This document shows positions 63,617-64,000 of a stretch of 64,000 nucleotides of DNA, one piece after another. The number at the start of each line of letters is the position of its first letter. Position 1 is the stretch's first letter. Location of the stretch: positions 87,563 through 151,562 of the forward strand of contig NZAC01000011.1 of NCBI GenBank assembly GCA_002686085.1. Reading direction: 5' to 3'. A model generated the notes under the pieces. It was not told where the DNA came from. It saw nothing but the letters and a program-made list of their open reading frames with translations, and ran no database searches. The stretch is from Roseibacillus sp. (GTDB lineage: Bacteria; Verrucomicrobiota; Verrucomicrobiia; Verrucomicrobiales; Akkermansiaceae). The position numbers and the translations under genes were made by a program.

Positions 63617-64000
63617 TCAGGAGGGAACCGGAATATTCTGGAGTAATTCTTCGACAATCACACGGCCAGACCGCCCGGAGTATTCTGCCTCCGGTTCAAC
63701 CACTAGCCGGTGGGCGATGACATCAACTGCAAGCTGCTGGATTGTCTCTGGCACAACAAAATCACGCCCCTCAAAGAGAGAGAGAGCTTGCGAGACTCGC
63801 ATAAGAGCAAGAGAGGCGCGGGGGCTGGCTGCCAATCGGACCTCCTTGCATCCTCGGGTCGCAGAGACTACCGCCACTATGTATTCCTTAATCTCCTCTG
63901 TAATTCGAACCTCGCGTGCCGCAGCTACAAGTCCCAGCAACTCTTCTCTGGTTAAGGCAGGCTCATGGCGGTCCAGAGGGTGATCATGTGTCTGACTGGA
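63617..64000 (-). CDS. MoxR-family AAA+ ATPase, C-terminal part
   Basis: The 5' end lies outside the window; about 127 residues of the C-terminal lid and arginine-finger region remain: HEPALTREELLGLVAAAREV, VSATRGCKEVRLAASPRASLALMRVSQ, and GRDFVVPETIQQLAVDVIAHRLVVEPEAEYSG. These match the conserved end of MoxR. The Walker motifs would be upstream. First gene of the MoxR-DUF58-transglutaminase operon seen here. MoxR ATPases act as chaperone-like partners of VWA/DUF58 proteins. Confidence 0.92.
   Translation of the reverse strand, partial: SSQTHDHPLDRHEPALTREELLGLVAAAREVRITEEIKEYIVAVVSATRGCKEVRLAASPRASLALMRVSQALSLFEGRDFVVPETIQQLAVDVIAHRLVVEPEAEYSGRSGRVIVEELLQNIPVPS

Overview
The window looks like a marine or aquatic Verrucomicrobiota (PVC superphylum) chromosome. 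The basis is the gene content: seven secreted formylglycine-type sulfatases, DUF1553/DUF1501 and PVC-type cytochrome/propeller proteins, Tat-exported Gfo/Idh/MocA and sugar-isomerase-like proteins, DUF1080 proteins, and a proton-pump-type rhodopsin with its retinal pathway. No rRNA, CRISPR array, insertion sequence or intact phage is visible. Three tRNAs are present (Glu-TTC, Arg-ACG, Pro-CGG), all with an encoded CCA.

Layout. 1-28 kb is accessory carbohydrate metabolism: a GH43-like hydrolase cut by the window edge, three sulfatases, VOC and PhyH enzymes, an oxidoreductase, two paralogous helical-repeat proteins, two DUF1080 proteins, a translationally coupled PA14-cytochrome/PA14-propeller pair, a sialate O-acetylesterase, a membrane-protein pair, a phospholipase-D-like lipoprotein, a hydroxypyruvate-isomerase-like protein, a ferritin-like protein and a PQQ-type propeller. 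28-34 kb holds core translation genes (efp, rpmE2, rpsA, tRNA-Arg) mixed with uncharacterised envelope proteins.

34.2-42.8 kb is a light-related island. On the minus strand it has rhodopsin (DTK motif), a Brp/Blh carotene oxygenase and a CrtI-type desaturase. Divergently it has a MerR regulator preceded by a decayed copy of its own promoter and 5' end, a FAD oxidoreductase, a DUF429 protein and a photolyase-related protein whose domains seem to be in permuted order. A tRNA-Arg 3' end sits at one edge and a small integrase-N-terminus-like fragment with palindromes at the other.

43.4-57.2 kb is a second sulfatase region: a DUF1553-DUF1501 pair, three sulfatases in one minus-strand unit, a gene fragment, a seventh sulfatase and a large cytochrome-tailed propeller protein that overlaps a convergent FmdB-like gene. 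57.3-59.6 kb is a probable metal-homeostasis operon (MerC-like, HisI, COG0523 GTPase) behind a palindrome resembling a Fur/Zur-family operator. The window ends in a MoxR-DUF58-transglutaminase operon.

The sulfatases with GH43, esterase, DUF1080 and oxidoreductase genes suggest breakdown of sulfated algal or host polysaccharide outside the cytoplasm. The light island would supply retinal and a light-driven pump under MerR-type control. These pathway links are inferred from families and neighbourhood; no substrate can be read from the sequence. The least explained items are the permuted photolyase-like protein, the decayed MerR duplication, the DTK rhodopsin, the altered-cysteine HisI in the COG0523 operon, and the diiron-like two-bundle protein at 22.6-24.1 kb.
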